Numbered from the stretch's first letter, positions 45,401 to 53,586 are shown. The stretch is DNA of 64,000 bases from Algibacter pacificus (GCF_008033385.1 NZ_VOGY01000013.1:1-64000); one strand, 5' to 3'. Notes: generated by a model from the sequence alone, not told the origin. Numbers and translations are program-made.

Positions 45401-45554
45401 AAATGAAGGCTATTTAGATAAGATGATGATTAAATTGGTGATTAATCAGTTTGTCAAGCAAAATAATATTAAACTAAATCCAGAGACTTCTAAATTCATA
45501 AATAATTTAGTAGTTCAAGAATATACTAACGAATTTCACGGGCGTACAGCTTAG
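42486..45554 (+). CDS. hsdR: Type I restriction enzyme, HsdR subunit
   Basis: 1022 residues. Motor and nuclease subunit that pulls DNA and cuts it far from the recognition site. N-terminal PD-(D/E)xK nuclease: Asp120 (RPDIILLVNG) and Glu134-Val-Lys136 (FIEVKKP). Helicase part: Walker A HTQGSGKTALTYY (~315), FIVDRLDLLIQAKREF, DEVHRS (DEAH-like motif II, ~425), TGTPLLGTEY (motif III) and TRVNRTYKDYKYGFVVDF (motif VI). The C-terminal helical region (~700-1000) would dock to HsdM. Length is normal. First gene of hsdR-hsdM-hsdS; the 185-bp leader contains a 9-bp inverted repeat (42339-42347 and 42397-42405) that could be an operator. Confidence 0.96.
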   Translation: MKFNEDSRVKIPSILHLTRLGYKYLSLKGAVWNEETNIFTDIFIESVQKINNDLEVDEAKRLLSDVSLLLDNEDLGKAFYERLSQKTGHKIIDFENFENNTFNVVTELTYKNGDEEFRPDIILLVNGLPLVFIEVKKPNNREGIIAERNRINKRFQNKKFRRFVNITQLMVFSNNMEYDSSDMDTIQGVFYASPSYHKPIFNYFREEETLDLNSLLLSENDTTENEVLKDNNLVIIKHSPEFLTNKDSNTPTNRVSTSLFSKHRLSFILQYAIAYVNESSALQKHIMRYPQLFATKAIENKLNEGIRKGIIWHTQGSGKTALTYYNVKFLTDYYQKQNVIPKFYFIVDRLDLLIQAKREFTSRGLTVHIVNSRNEFVADIKSKAALHNERGNAEITVVNIQKFSDDAKIVTEQDYDINIQRVYFLDEVHRSYNPEGSFLANLEQSDKNAIKIGLTGTPLLGTEYNSKTLFGDYIHKYYYNASIADGYTLKLIREEIASNYKMVLEQALKEIKVLQGDVPKKKIYADARFAEPMLDYIVEDFESFRLMNNDASVGAMVVCDSSDQAKMLFEIFNNKYRDSNVVVLDKVAEERESYGDKKRESYKVKKAALILHDIGTKEERKQEVEDFKDGKIDFLFVYNMLLTGFDAKRLKKLYIGRLIKKHNLLQTLTRVNRTYKDYKYGFVVDFADIKAEFDKTNKDYFEELQEVLGDEMEHYSNIFKSKEEIQEEIADIKEILFHYDTLNAENFSQQISQISDRKKMLGIVKALGNAKSLYNLIRLFGHYELLEKVDFKKLSVLYREANNHLQLLNQKEALENNIDTTNLLNVALEDVVFMFNKVGEEELILADQLKDTLRKTREELASNFDKKDPEFVSLYDELERLFKKKKLNEVTQEDMKANIGALKEIHAKILELNRQNKLLQAKYDNDPKYCRIHKRLVEKGGLTKRESQLFEALQSVKSEADLQVIQNSRLLQNEGYLDKMMIKLVINQFVKQNNIKLNPETSKFINNLVVQEYTNEFHGRTA

Positions 45555-45564
45555 ATAAAAATAA

Positions 45565-47193
45565 ATGACAACAACAGTACAATTTCAAACAGAAGTAAAA
45601 AACCTAATAGATAGCCTTAAAGGAATTTGTTCTAATTATGGTTTGGGTAATGATGGAGACGAATATAAAATCATAACACAAGTATTTCTATATAAGTTTT
45701 TAAACGACAAATTTGCTTATGAGGTAAAACAATTAAATCCCGAATTAGCGAAAGCAGAAAAATGGCAAAAAGCTATTGAAGCATTACCTGATGAAGATTA
45801 TGAAATGCTAACCTTACAGTTAAATGCAGACACAGCAGTATTGCAACCGCAACATTTTATTTCACATTTGTTCGATATACAAAACACACCAGATTTTGCT
45901 AAAACGTTTGATGATACCTTAATGGATATTGCCATTCAAAATAATGACATCTTCTCAGTAAAAACAACAGGTGGTTCTAAAGAACCTTTATTTGAGCGTA
46001 TTAGTGAAATTGTAGAAACAGCAGAGCGTAATGCGTTTTGTAAGGCAATTGTAAACCAATTAGTAGATTTCAGTTTCGAACATATTTTTAATGAAAAATA
46101 CGATTTCTATGCTACTATTTTTGAGTACTTAATAAAAGACTATAATAACGATAGTGGTGGTACGTATGCAGAATATTACACACCACACGCAGTAGCTAAA
46201 ATTATGGCTTCTATAATGGTAACAGAAGACAATATTCAAGATGTTACTTGTTATGATCCAAGTGCGGGATCGGGAACGCTTTTAATGAATTTAGCTCACG
46301 CTATTGGCGAAGATAAATGTACTATTTACTCACAAGATGTTTCTAAAAAATCATCTAAACTATTGCGTTTAAACCTAATACTAAACAATTTAGTACACTC
46401 ATTACAAAATGTAGTACGTGGTAACACTATTTTATCACCTTATCATAAAGATGATAATAACGAATTACAGAAGTTTGACTATATCGTATCAAACCCACCT
46501 TTTAAATTAGATTTTAGCGAGTATAGAGACGATTTAGATAGTAAAGAGAATAACGAACGCTTTTTTGCGGGAATCCCAAATATTCCAAAAAGTAAAAAAA
46601 GTAGTATGTCTATCTATAGCTTGTTTTTACAACATATTATGTATAGTTTAACCAAAACAGGTAAAGCAGCTATTGTAGTACCTACTGGTTTTATTACTGC
46701 ACAAACGGGTATAGATAAAAAAATTAGAGAGAAAATGGTTGAAAGTAAAATATTGGCAGGTGTTGTAAGTATGCCAGGTAATATTTTTGCAAATACGCCT
46801 ACAAGTGTTTCGATTATCTTTTTAGATAAAAGTAATACAGAGGATGTTGTTCTTCTTGATGCGTCGAACTTAGGGACAAAAGTTAAGGAGGGCAAAAATC
46901 AAAAAATAGTTTTATCAGAAGATGAAGAAAATAGAATTATTGATGCATTTAATTCTAAAACAAAAGTTGATGATTTTTCAGTTGTTTTAAAATATAATGA
47001 TATAAAAATTAGAAATTATTCTTTAAGTGCAGGTCAATATTTTGATGTTAAAATTGAACATATAGATATTTCAAATAACGATTATGAAAATAAACTAAAG
47101 TCATCTAAAGAGAATTTAAAAAGTCTTTTTGAAGAAAGTAAATTTTTAGAGTTAGAGATTCTCAATAATATTAATGATTTGGGATATGAATAA
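45565..47193 (+). CDS. hsdM: Type I DNA methyltransferase, HsdM subunit
   Basis: 542 residues. N6-adenine methyltransferase. An N-terminal helical domain (~1-150; GNDGDEYKIITQVFLYKFLNDKF) precedes the catalytic fold: GGTYAEYYTPHAVAKIMASIM, SAM motif DPSAGSGTLLMN (Asp231), and catalytic NPPF (Asn310) in YIVSNPPFKLDF. The C-terminal tail (~490-542) is helical, for contact with HsdS. Starts ten bases after hsdR and overlaps the start of hsdS. With HsdS it protects the element and host DNA. Confidence 0.97.
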   Translation: MTTTVQFQTEVKNLIDSLKGICSNYGLGNDGDEYKIITQVFLYKFLNDKFAYEVKQLNPELAKAEKWQKAIEALPDEDYEMLTLQLNADTAVLQPQHFISHLFDIQNTPDFAKTFDDTLMDIAIQNNDIFSVKTTGGSKEPLFERISEIVETAERNAFCKAIVNQLVDFSFEHIFNEKYDFYATIFEYLIKDYNNDSGGTYAEYYTPHAVAKIMASIMVTEDNIQDVTCYDPSAGSGTLLMNLAHAIGEDKCTIYSQDVSKKSSKLLRLNLILNNLVHSLQNVVRGNTILSPYHKDDNNELQKFDYIVSNPPFKLDFSEYRDDLDSKENNERFFAGIPNIPKSKKSSMSIYSLFLQHIMYSLTKTGKAAIVVPTGFITAQTGIDKKIREKMVESKILAGVVSMPGNIFANTPTSVSIIFLDKSNTEDVVLLDASNLGTKVKEGKNQKIVLSEDEENRIIDAFNSKTKVDDFSVVLKYNDIKIRNYSLSAGQYFDVKIEHIDISNNDYENKLKSSKENLKSLFEESKFLELEILNNINDLGYE

Positions 47194-48532
47194 TGAAACA
47201 GGAATAAATAAAATAGCAGTATTAAATGATTCTACTTATGGTAAAAATAATTTACCAAAAAATATTAATTATTTAGATACTGGTAATTTAACAAGAAACA
47301 ATATTGATTCATTAAAGAGTCTAAATACTCAATTAGATAAAATACCTAGTAGGGCTCAAAGAAAAACAAAATTAAATACAATTTTATATTCTACTGTTAG
47401 ACCAAACCAAGAACATTATGGTATTTTAGAAGAAGAAATTGAAAATTTAATAGTGTCAACAGGTTTCACTACCATTGATGTTGTTGATGATGAAATTTTA
47501 CCCAAATACTTATATTATTTATTAACTCAAAATCATATAACAAATTACTTACATACCTTAGCTCAGAATAGCGTTTCGTCTTATCCATCAATATTGCCTG
47601 ATGATATAGGGGCTTTAAAATTTATATTTCCAAATCTCGATATACAAAAACAGATAGCTAAAGTTTTATCTGATTTAGATTCAAAAATAGATGTCAATAA
47701 CAAAATAAATACTGAATTAGAAGCATTGACAAAAACCATTTATGACTATTGGTTTGTGCAGTTTGATTTTCCAAATGCTAACGGTAAACCATATAAAGCA
47801 TCAGCTGGTAAAATGGTGTATAATAAAACCCTTAAAAAAGAAATACCTGAAGGTTGGCAAGATAAAACCATTGCAGATTGGATAGAAAAAGATAAAAGTG
47901 GAGATTGGGGTAAAGAATCTAAGCAGGGTAATTATACAGAACAAGTATCTTGTATTCGTGGTGCAGATATTAATGGTTTAAATGGTAATGGAGAAGTAAA
48001 AGCACCAGAGCGTTTTATTTTAGAAAAAAACACTCATAAACTATTAGAAGAAGGAGATTTAATAATTGAAATATCTGGTGGTAGTCCAACACAATCTACA
48101 GGTAGAATGGCTTTTGTAACACAAGAAACTTTAGAGCGTTTCGAGAATCCATTAATCTGTTCTAACTTTTGTAAAGCAGTCACTTTAAAAGACGAAACCT
48201 ATTTGTATAATTTCGTTTACCAATGGAATAGGTTATATGATGCAGGAGTATTATTTGGTTGGGAAGGAAAAACAAGCGGTATTAAAAACTTATTGTTCGA
48301 AAGCTTTGTAACCAATTATAAAACGGTCTTTCCTAAAAAAGACATCGTAGAAAAGTTTTACCAAAAAATAAAACCTATACACGCAAAAAAGCAAAAAAAC
48401 CTAAGAGAAAATCAAAAATTAGCAGATTTAAGAGATTGGTTATTACCAATGCTAATGAATGGTCAAGTAACGGTTAAAGAAGCACAAGGGCATATTAATC
48501 AAGCAGCAGAACCACAAGAGAATTATAGTTAA
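47186..48532 (+). CDS. hsdS: Type I specificity subunit, HsdS
   Basis: 448 residues from ATG 47186 (8-bp overlap with hsdM); ATG 47174 would add four residues. Two target-recognition domains: TRD1 ~1-155 (ends IGALKFIFPNLDIQKQIAKVL) and TRD2 ~210-390 (EGWQDKTIADWIEKD ... SGIKNLLFESF). Each is followed by a conserved helix: SDLDSKIDVNNKINTELEAL (CR1) and KIKPIHAKKQKNLRENQKLA (CR2), the latter leading to LRDWLLPMLMNGQV. Both halves look intact, so a bipartite recognition site is expected; its sequence cannot be predicted. Confidence 0.95.
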   Translation: MNNETGINKIAVLNDSTYGKNNLPKNINYLDTGNLTRNNIDSLKSLNTQLDKIPSRAQRKTKLNTILYSTVRPNQEHYGILEEEIENLIVSTGFTTIDVVDDEILPKYLYYLLTQNHITNYLHTLAQNSVSSYPSILPDDIGALKFIFPNLDIQKQIAKVLSDLDSKIDVNNKINTELEALTKTIYDYWFVQFDFPNANGKPYKASAGKMVYNKTLKKEIPEGWQDKTIADWIEKDKSGDWGKESKQGNYTEQVSCIRGADINGLNGNGEVKAPERFILEKNTHKLLEEGDLIIEISGGSPTQSTGRMAFVTQETLERFENPLICSNFCKAVTLKDETYLYNFVYQWNRLYDAGVLFGWEGKTSGIKNLLFESFVTNYKTVFPKKDIVEKFYQKIKPIHAKKQKNLRENQKLADLRDWLLPMLMNGQVTVKEAQGHINQAAEPQENYS

Positions 48533-48546
48533 AGAACATTCATACA

Positions 48547-49452
48547 ATGCATTTATATAACTTAAAATCAAAAGAATCTATTAGTATATTAAAAGAGAAG
48601 CCATTTAAATTAGAAAGAGAAATACAGTCACTTTTTGAAAATAATTTAAATGAGTTAATGGATTTGCAATTAGTGAAATCTGAGTTCTCTATTAAAAATA
48701 AACGTATAGATACTTTAGCTTACGATACACAATCAAAAGCTTTTATAATTATTGAATATAAGCGAAGTAAAAATATAAGTGTTGTAGACCAGGGGTTTAC
48801 TTATTTGAGTTTAATGCTCGAAAACAAAGCAGATTTTATTGTAGAGTATAATGAAACACTAAAACAAAATTTACAGCGTACAGATGTAGATTGGAGTCAA
48901 ACAAGAGTTGTGTTTGTTTCAACAGGTTTTACAGAAAACCAAAAAACAGCTACAAACTTTAAAGATATAGCTATTGAGTTGTGGGAAGTAAAACGTTATG
49001 AGAACAATTTAATTAGTGTAAATCAAATAAAGAAAAGTAAATCGGCAGAAAGTATTAAACCAATTACATCGAGTAATACACAGTTAGATAATATCACTAA
49101 AGAAATTAAAGTTTATTCAGAAGAAGACCATACATTAAATAAGTCTGATAGTGCAATAGAGTTGTATGAAACTTTTAGAGATTCTATATTAAATTTCAAA
49201 GAAGACATAGAAATAATACCTCGTAAGAAAAGAATTGCTTTTAAAGGCAATCGTATCATCTGTGATATTTTAATTCAAAAAAGTGGTATAAAGCTATGGG
49301 TAAACTTAAAAAGTGGTGAACTCGATGACCCTAAAAACTTAATGCGTGATGTGTCTAACATAGGTCATTGGGGAAATGGTGATTATGAATTAGTCATTAA
49401 AAATACCAATGATTTAGAATATATTATGAGTTTAATCAAACAAGCTATTTGA
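48547..49452 (+). CDS. DUF5655 protein with PD-(D/E)xK nuclease-like N-terminus
   Basis: 301 residues, 14 bp after hsdS, so part of the same transcript. The N-terminal half has the outline of a restriction-like fold: IQSLFENNLNELMDL (helix with Glu), RIDTLAYDTQSKAFIIIEYKRS (Asp ~58, Glu-x-Lys ~74-76) and a DFIVEYNETL region. The C-terminal ~100 residues are DUF5655 (AIELYETFRDSILNFKED, ISFKGNRI-like IAFKGNRIICDILIQ, LRDVSNIGHWGNGDYELVI in related form). Such proteins are common beside type I restriction systems in Bacteroidota; their role is not established. Possibly an accessory nuclease or DNA-end-binding factor. Confidence 0.82.
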   Translation: MHLYNLKSKESISILKEKPFKLEREIQSLFENNLNELMDLQLVKSEFSIKNKRIDTLAYDTQSKAFIIIEYKRSKNISVVDQGFTYLSLMLENKADFIVEYNETLKQNLQRTDVDWSQTRVVFVSTGFTENQKTATNFKDIAIELWEVKRYENNLISVNQIKKSKSAESIKPITSSNTQLDNITKEIKVYSEEDHTLNKSDSAIELYETFRDSILNFKEDIEIIPRKKRIAFKGNRIICDILIQKSGIKLWVNLKSGELDDPKNLMRDVSNIGHWGNGDYELVIKNTNDLEYIMSLIKQAI

Positions 49453-49645
49453 TTATCCTATTTTAATATGTTTGTGACAAATAAAGATATTTAACTACGC
49501 TTTTTCAATTATAAATAAGTAATTTTTAAAAAATAAATAGCTGACAATCAAATATATAGAAATAAAAACAATTATTATATTTAAAATTCAAAGAGCGCTT
49601 AAAAAGTATTAATTAAATAATATAAGTGCAGTGTGACATTTACTT

Positions 49646-51241
49646 ATGGCCAACTTAAATAAATATGAATCTTTTATTTTACAAAATCTTCAAGATAAGA
49701 AGATAAAAGTGAGTAGTGAATTATGCCAACTTCTTGAAGAGACATTTCAAGTAACAAATAGTTATGCCCGTAAATTATTAGAACGCGCAACTAAAAAAGA
49801 ATTAATAAAATCTTCAGCACCTTTAACTTTTGGTAAAGGTCAATATGCTTATTGTAAACCTACAACTAGTTTTACAAAGGACAGAATAAAAGTAATATCT
49901 AAAAGGCATAGGCCAGTATTGTATCGGCTGCTTGTTGCTTTAGATATAAATGATGGTATTATATCTTATTATGAAGCATTAAAAATCACTGCTTCACCGC
50001 TAGTTAATGGTGTATCAAAGGTTGATTATCTAGATGATTTAATCGAATTATTGTTGAAGTTTGAGATTGTATATCAAAAAGTAGATAAGAATTTAGTTAA
50101 GTATATAATCTTAAAAAATAGGAGGGAAGATGAAGAAAACCTGATGCACATTCATTTTACTAAAATGTCTACCGATACAGCCTTTATTAAGGATATTATT
50201 GATTGGATAATTAAATCTAACCTGATCGATAATAAGAATATTGTTTATAGAAATAAAAATAATCCATCCAAAGGTGCTAAACATAATAATTTAGTTTGGG
50301 ATGCTTTCGGTTATACAAAAACAACAGGTATAAATCCATCTCTCGCTAAAGATTCTAATATTCCAGAAAAGCAGACGTTAGTAGTTTTAGACGTTTTAAT
50401 TAGCAGAGATTATGAGCAAATTGATTTAGACGGTTTTTTAAACCGCATACAAATTAATCTTAATTCAGTTTCTATAGGTAAGCGTAAAGTTGTACCAATA
50501 ATTGTATACAAGAATTGTACAGGTTTAATTTTAAACAAGATTAAAAAGTTAGGCTTTCTAAGCTATGATATTGGTTCAATTTATGGCTCAAATATTTTTA
50601 GTGTTTTAGAGAACATATCAAAACTTCAAATCAACAAAAAGTTGTTAGAAGAAGATGATTTTGAAAAGATTATTGAAGATACGCTAACAACGATTGATGT
50701 TTCTGGTCAAGGAGACCAATTAAAAGCTATTAAAGGAACTCTCTTTGAGGTTATTATGTATCAGGTATTAAAGCATCAATATCCAAATGCAGAGATAAAA
50801 CCTAATTTCTATTTCTCTAAAAATATTACTAATAAAAAAGATAATACCACTTCTACGGAAGGTTATGAATATGATTATGTCATTAAGTCTTCAAATCCTA
50901 AAGAGATTATTGTAGTTGAATTAAAGGGATACAAATCAACTTACGCAATACCATTAGGTGATTATAAAACAAAAAATACAATTGGTTGGTTTTTTAAAAG
51001 GACTCTTCCGTTTATTAAACAAAAGTTTAAAACAGATATTAGCGAGGGTTACGTTTTTAAAGGTTGTTATATTACATCAAGTGAATATACCAAAGATGCT
51101 ATTGAAGATTTAGATAAATTAAAAGGAGGTAGTTTAAAGCCAAAGAAATTAGATATTTATTATAATAGGCAAAAACTGTTTGATTTTCTAATTGAAAATG
51201 AGTTTAAGAATTTGAAAAGTATAATTGAGAAATTTTATTAA
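49646..51241 (+). CDS. Unknown winged-helix plus PD-(D/E)xK-like protein (candidate defence gene)
   Basis: 531 residues; I do not recognise the family. The N-terminus (~5-75) looks like a winged helix (VTNSYARKLLERATKKELIK, then APLTFGKGQYAYC). A middle stretch (~215-325; NNLVWDAFGYTKTTG, QTLVVLDVLISRDY, KRKVVPIIVYKN) resembles a degenerate nuclease-like alpha/beta fold. The C-terminal domain (~355-465) has a full restriction-like outline: Glu368 (KGTLFEVIMYQVL), Asp410 (GYEYDYVI) and Glu425-Leu-Lys427 (IIVVELKGYK). It stands alone, 193 bp after the DUF5655 gene, and is followed by the repeat-flanked peptidase cassette. Sequence and place suggest a defence or element-stability nuclease; this is inference. 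Confidence 0.65.
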   Translation: MANLNKYESFILQNLQDKKIKVSSELCQLLEETFQVTNSYARKLLERATKKELIKSSAPLTFGKGQYAYCKPTTSFTKDRIKVISKRHRPVLYRLLVALDINDGIISYYEALKITASPLVNGVSKVDYLDDLIELLLKFEIVYQKVDKNLVKYIILKNRREDEENLMHIHFTKMSTDTAFIKDIIDWIIKSNLIDNKNIVYRNKNNPSKGAKHNNLVWDAFGYTKTTGINPSLAKDSNIPEKQTLVVLDVLISRDYEQIDLDGFLNRIQINLNSVSIGKRKVVPIIVYKNCTGLILNKIKKLGFLSYDIGSIYGSNIFSVLENISKLQINKKLLEEDDFEKIIEDTLTTIDVSGQGDQLKAIKGTLFEVIMYQVLKHQYPNAEIKPNFYFSKNITNKKDNTTSTEGYEYDYVIKSSNPKEIIVVELKGYKSTYAIPLGDYKTKNTIGWFFKRTLPFIKQKFKTDISEGYVFKGCYITSSEYTKDAIEDLDKLKGGSLKPKKLDIYYNRQKLFDFLIENEFKNLKSIIEKFY

Positions 51242-51247
51242 AACTAA

Positions 51248-51320
51248 TTTCCCCAAAACCCAGTTTGGATATGTAAATTAAACTCTGTCCTTAGTCTTGT
51301 GCTGTTCACTAGCCGCAATC
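51248..51320. repeat. Diverged cassette repeat, copy 1
   Basis: TTTCCCCA at 51248, AAACCCAGTTT, then ~20 bp, CTCTGTC, TTGTG-TGTTC and GCCGCA. The same series of words in the same order and spacing occurs at 53233-53310 on the other side of the peptidase gene pair, so the pair is flanked by direct repeats of about 75 bp. Confidence 0.6.
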
Positions 51321-51456
51321 ATCAACTTAAAAGAAGTGAATACTGGAATAGTTGAAGTTGAAAAAAAATAAAAGCTAGTAGAGAGCATAATTCCTGTTTA
51401 AACGAATTTGGGCTAAATATTATATAAATCCGTAAAACTTATAAATTTTAAGCAAT

Positions 51457-51480
51457 AAAAAAACCAATAATTCATATTGG
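51457..51480 (-). terminator. Terminator of the peptidase cassette
   Basis: CCAATA (51464-51469) against TATTGG (51475-51480), 5-nt loop, and on the minus strand seven T (51457-51463); 28 bp after the stop of the 65-residue gene. Confidence 0.7.
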
Positions 51481-51507
51481 CTTTTCTTTATGTGCTAGTA
51501 ATATATT

Positions 51508-51705
51508 TTATGAAGTAAGAACCACGGTTGCTATTTCTTGTTGTGACTCTCTTATCTTTTTTTGATTTTCAAATCGATATTCATCAAGTTCTTCTGCAAC
51601 TTTATCCATTATCTCATCTTTATCTTCTTCATTAATAACTGTTACTTTCCCTTCTTCATTAAGTCTTTCCAACACAAGCTCAAATTTACTTTTTAAATCT
51701 GCCAT
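51508..51705 (-). CDS. Small acidic protein, partner of the cysteine-peptidase-like gene
   Basis: 65 residues. Highly charged and mostly helical (LKSKFELVLERLNEEGKVTVINEEDKDEI in parts: FELVLERLNEEGKVTV, DEIMDKVAEELDEYRFENQ), ending in a hydrophobic tail ATVVLTS. It starts five bases after the stop of the 487-residue gene, so it is cotranscribed, and the terminator follows it. I know no family. A regulator, inhibitor or substrate of the peptidase are all possible; the conserved-looking tail after a basic KKIRESQQ stretch could be a processing site, but this is speculation. Confidence 0.55.
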   Translation of the reverse strand: MADLKSKFELVLERLNEEGKVTVINEEDKDEIMDKVAEELDEYRFENQKKIRESQQEIATVVLTS

Positions 51706-51710
51706 AGTGT

Positions 51711-53174
51711 TTAATTTAAATTATTATTATATGCTGTAAATGGCTGCAAAGGTATAGATATTTTATTAAAAATAGCCATATCATTAGCAATATAAGTATT
51801 TTCTATTAAAGCAGCAATAATTCCAAGTCTTTTTGGCTCAGTTGCATCCATAATTACCATTCCACTTATTAGATTGTTTATTATTAAGTCTTTATCACTT
51901 ATTTCCATAATCCAGATAAACTTCGGCATACTAGTAGCTAATAATAGTTCCTTTGCGTCTTCATTTAGTTTTTCATTAAGAGCAATAGCATTTTTAAATG
52001 ATCGACTAGAAGCTAAAAATGTCTTTACAACTATGTCTTTATCCTTGATTAGTTTTAGCTGTTCAATAACAGTGAAGGCAATTTTTTTTGCTTCACCAGC
52101 TTCAAGATAAATTTTAGGATAGAGTGGTACAATTATATTAGTGATTTCACATCCTTTCCATTTTGGATTGGTGTAATATGATGCAGGATCTTTTAATTTT
52201 GTTAATTGGTAAGGAGGATAATTATCGTCTACAAAACAATAGTCTATATCAAGCTCTTCAAATTCATATACGTTTACATTGTTATCTATTGTCTTCGCCA
52301 TACTTAAATGGTTAATAGAGTCTTTAGTTATATTAGCGCGTCCTATTATATTTAAAGCATGCCCTATCCCATTGGTGTTTTGAATCAAGCCGACAATAGG
52401 TATACCAGATTCTACATAAACTCTTATTATTTTTTCAAATTCATTCCCATAAGACTTTCTTGAGTATATTTTAACACCGAATCCAAATTCCTTTAGGGCA
52501 TAAGCTATTTGTCCAGCAGTAAGACCATTTGAAGGTATTAGTCTCTCGGTAGAATATTTGCCTAAAACATCATTTATTTTTGAAGGGAGCATGGGTTTAT
52601 ACTCAGGGTATTTAAAACCAAAATATTCTAATAATCCCCATACTGTAGTTTCTGCACAAGATATTGTTTCAGAATCTTGAGAAGAATGAGGAAAACCTAT
52701 TACTTTTAATTTTATACTATTTACTGTTGTATTATAAACTACACCACTGGTAATATAATCAGTTCTTTTAAGACAGTCTTTTCTTAGCACAGTTCGTCCA
52801 ATTATCTGAGGAAAAGTTGGTCTTAATACCATGAAACCTAAATAAGAATCTTCTAGATTTTCTAATTTTTTTAATTCCCTAAAGTCTTTATCTTCTACTT
52901 GTTCATTAAAAAATGATAATCTGATGGTGTCTCTAGAAAATGTATCTCTTTTTGAAGCGAAGTACTTATAATAACTATCTCTGTAAGTTTTATCAACATA
53001 AGGATGTTCAACATTAACATATATATCTTCATTAAACTCATCAATTGTTCTTTTTAAGATGCTTAAGCTGTTTTTAATTTCAAATTGCTTCAAATCATAT
53101 CTTTTTTCATATATTTTTTGAACTTCAATAATAAGGTTTTCAATTTTGACAATGTTATTATATATACTAATCAT
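51711..53174 (-). CDS. Putative papain/C39-like cysteine peptidase of an uncharacterised family
   Basis: 487 residues, no signal peptide. The central part has the order and spacing of a papain-fold protease: Gln166 and Cys173 (SQDSETISCAETTVWGLLEY, oxyanion Gln and nucleophile), His272 (GIPIVGLIQNTNGIGHALNI, the GHAxxIxG strand typical of C39-like enzymes) and Asp316/317-Asn318 (CFVDDNYPPY). The N-terminal ~110 residues are basic and helical with YRDSYYKYFASKRDTF; the C-terminal ~150 (VPLYPKIYLEAGEAKK, IMEISDKDLI) look like a separate sensor or adaptor domain. Similar hypothetical proteins occur in other Bacteroidota as far as I recall. It forms a two-gene unit with the 65-residue protein, inside a defence island and flanked by direct repeats. 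Catalytic call by eye only. Confidence 0.62.
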   Translation of the reverse strand: MISIYNNIVKIENLIIEVQKIYEKRYDLKQFEIKNSLSILKRTIDEFNEDIYVNVEHPYVDKTYRDSYYKYFASKRDTFSRDTIRLSFFNEQVEDKDFRELKKLENLEDSYLGFMVLRPTFPQIIGRTVLRKDCLKRTDYITSGVVYNTTVNSIKLKVIGFPHSSQDSETISCAETTVWGLLEYFGFKYPEYKPMLPSKINDVLGKYSTERLIPSNGLTAGQIAYALKEFGFGVKIYSRKSYGNEFEKIIRVYVESGIPIVGLIQNTNGIGHALNIIGRANITKDSINHLSMAKTIDNNVNVYEFEELDIDYCFVDDNYPPYQLTKLKDPASYYTNPKWKGCEITNIIVPLYPKIYLEAGEAKKIAFTVIEQLKLIKDKDIVVKTFLASSRSFKNAIALNEKLNEDAKELLLATSMPKFIWIMEISDKDLIINNLISGMVIMDATEPKRLGIIAALIENTYIANDMAIFNKISIPLQPFTAYNNNLN

Positions 53175-53232
53175 TTTTTGTTTTTTTGTCTTGTAGTCGA
53201 AGATAGTAATACTTTATTAATGAAACATTATT

Positions 53233-53586
53233 TTTCCCCACAACCCAAAACCCAGTTTTTTCGTACCTCAAAATCCTCTGTCTTTTGTGTTGTTCCGCGC
53301 GCCACCGCATAGTTGGTTTTATGTCACAATAGTTGTAGCCAACGCTATAATAGCACATTGCTTGTTTTGTCTAAAAGTATCTATTTTAATAAATTGGTAC
53401 AATAAAAAAGCAAAGAGCTATTGCCAACGCTTAAAACAACTATTCCGCCACAAAACCAACCCAAAGCTAAGTTACATAATGCGTAGTTATAGGAGCAAAA
53501 ATCTTTTCAATGGTTGCCTACGGCGTTTTATTATATTTTCGTACCTATAACTGTCATTATGTAAAATATCCGCTCATCCAACGCTC
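53233..53586. repeat. Diverged cassette repeat, copy 2
   Basis: Begins TTTCCCCA, shares AAAACCCAGTTT, CTCTGTC and TGTTC words with copy 1 (51248-51320), then ATAGCACATTGCTT and ends CATCCAACGCTC, both shared with copy 3 (53768-53967). It contains three of the four CCAACGCT words. Confidence 0.55.
53472..53564. repeat. Imperfect long inverted repeat
   Basis: TTACATAATG..AGTTATAGG (53472-53493) matches the reverse complement of CCTATAACT..CATTATGTAA (53544-53564) in about 19 of 22 positions, enclosing ~50 bp. In single-strand or RNA form it would fold into a long hairpin. Confidence 0.55.

Noticed and set aside
53287-53550. 87-codon open frame in the 1-kb stretch
   Set aside because: It runs through the inverted repeat and CCAACGCT repeats, has biased composition and no recognisable motif; best explained by repeat sequence.
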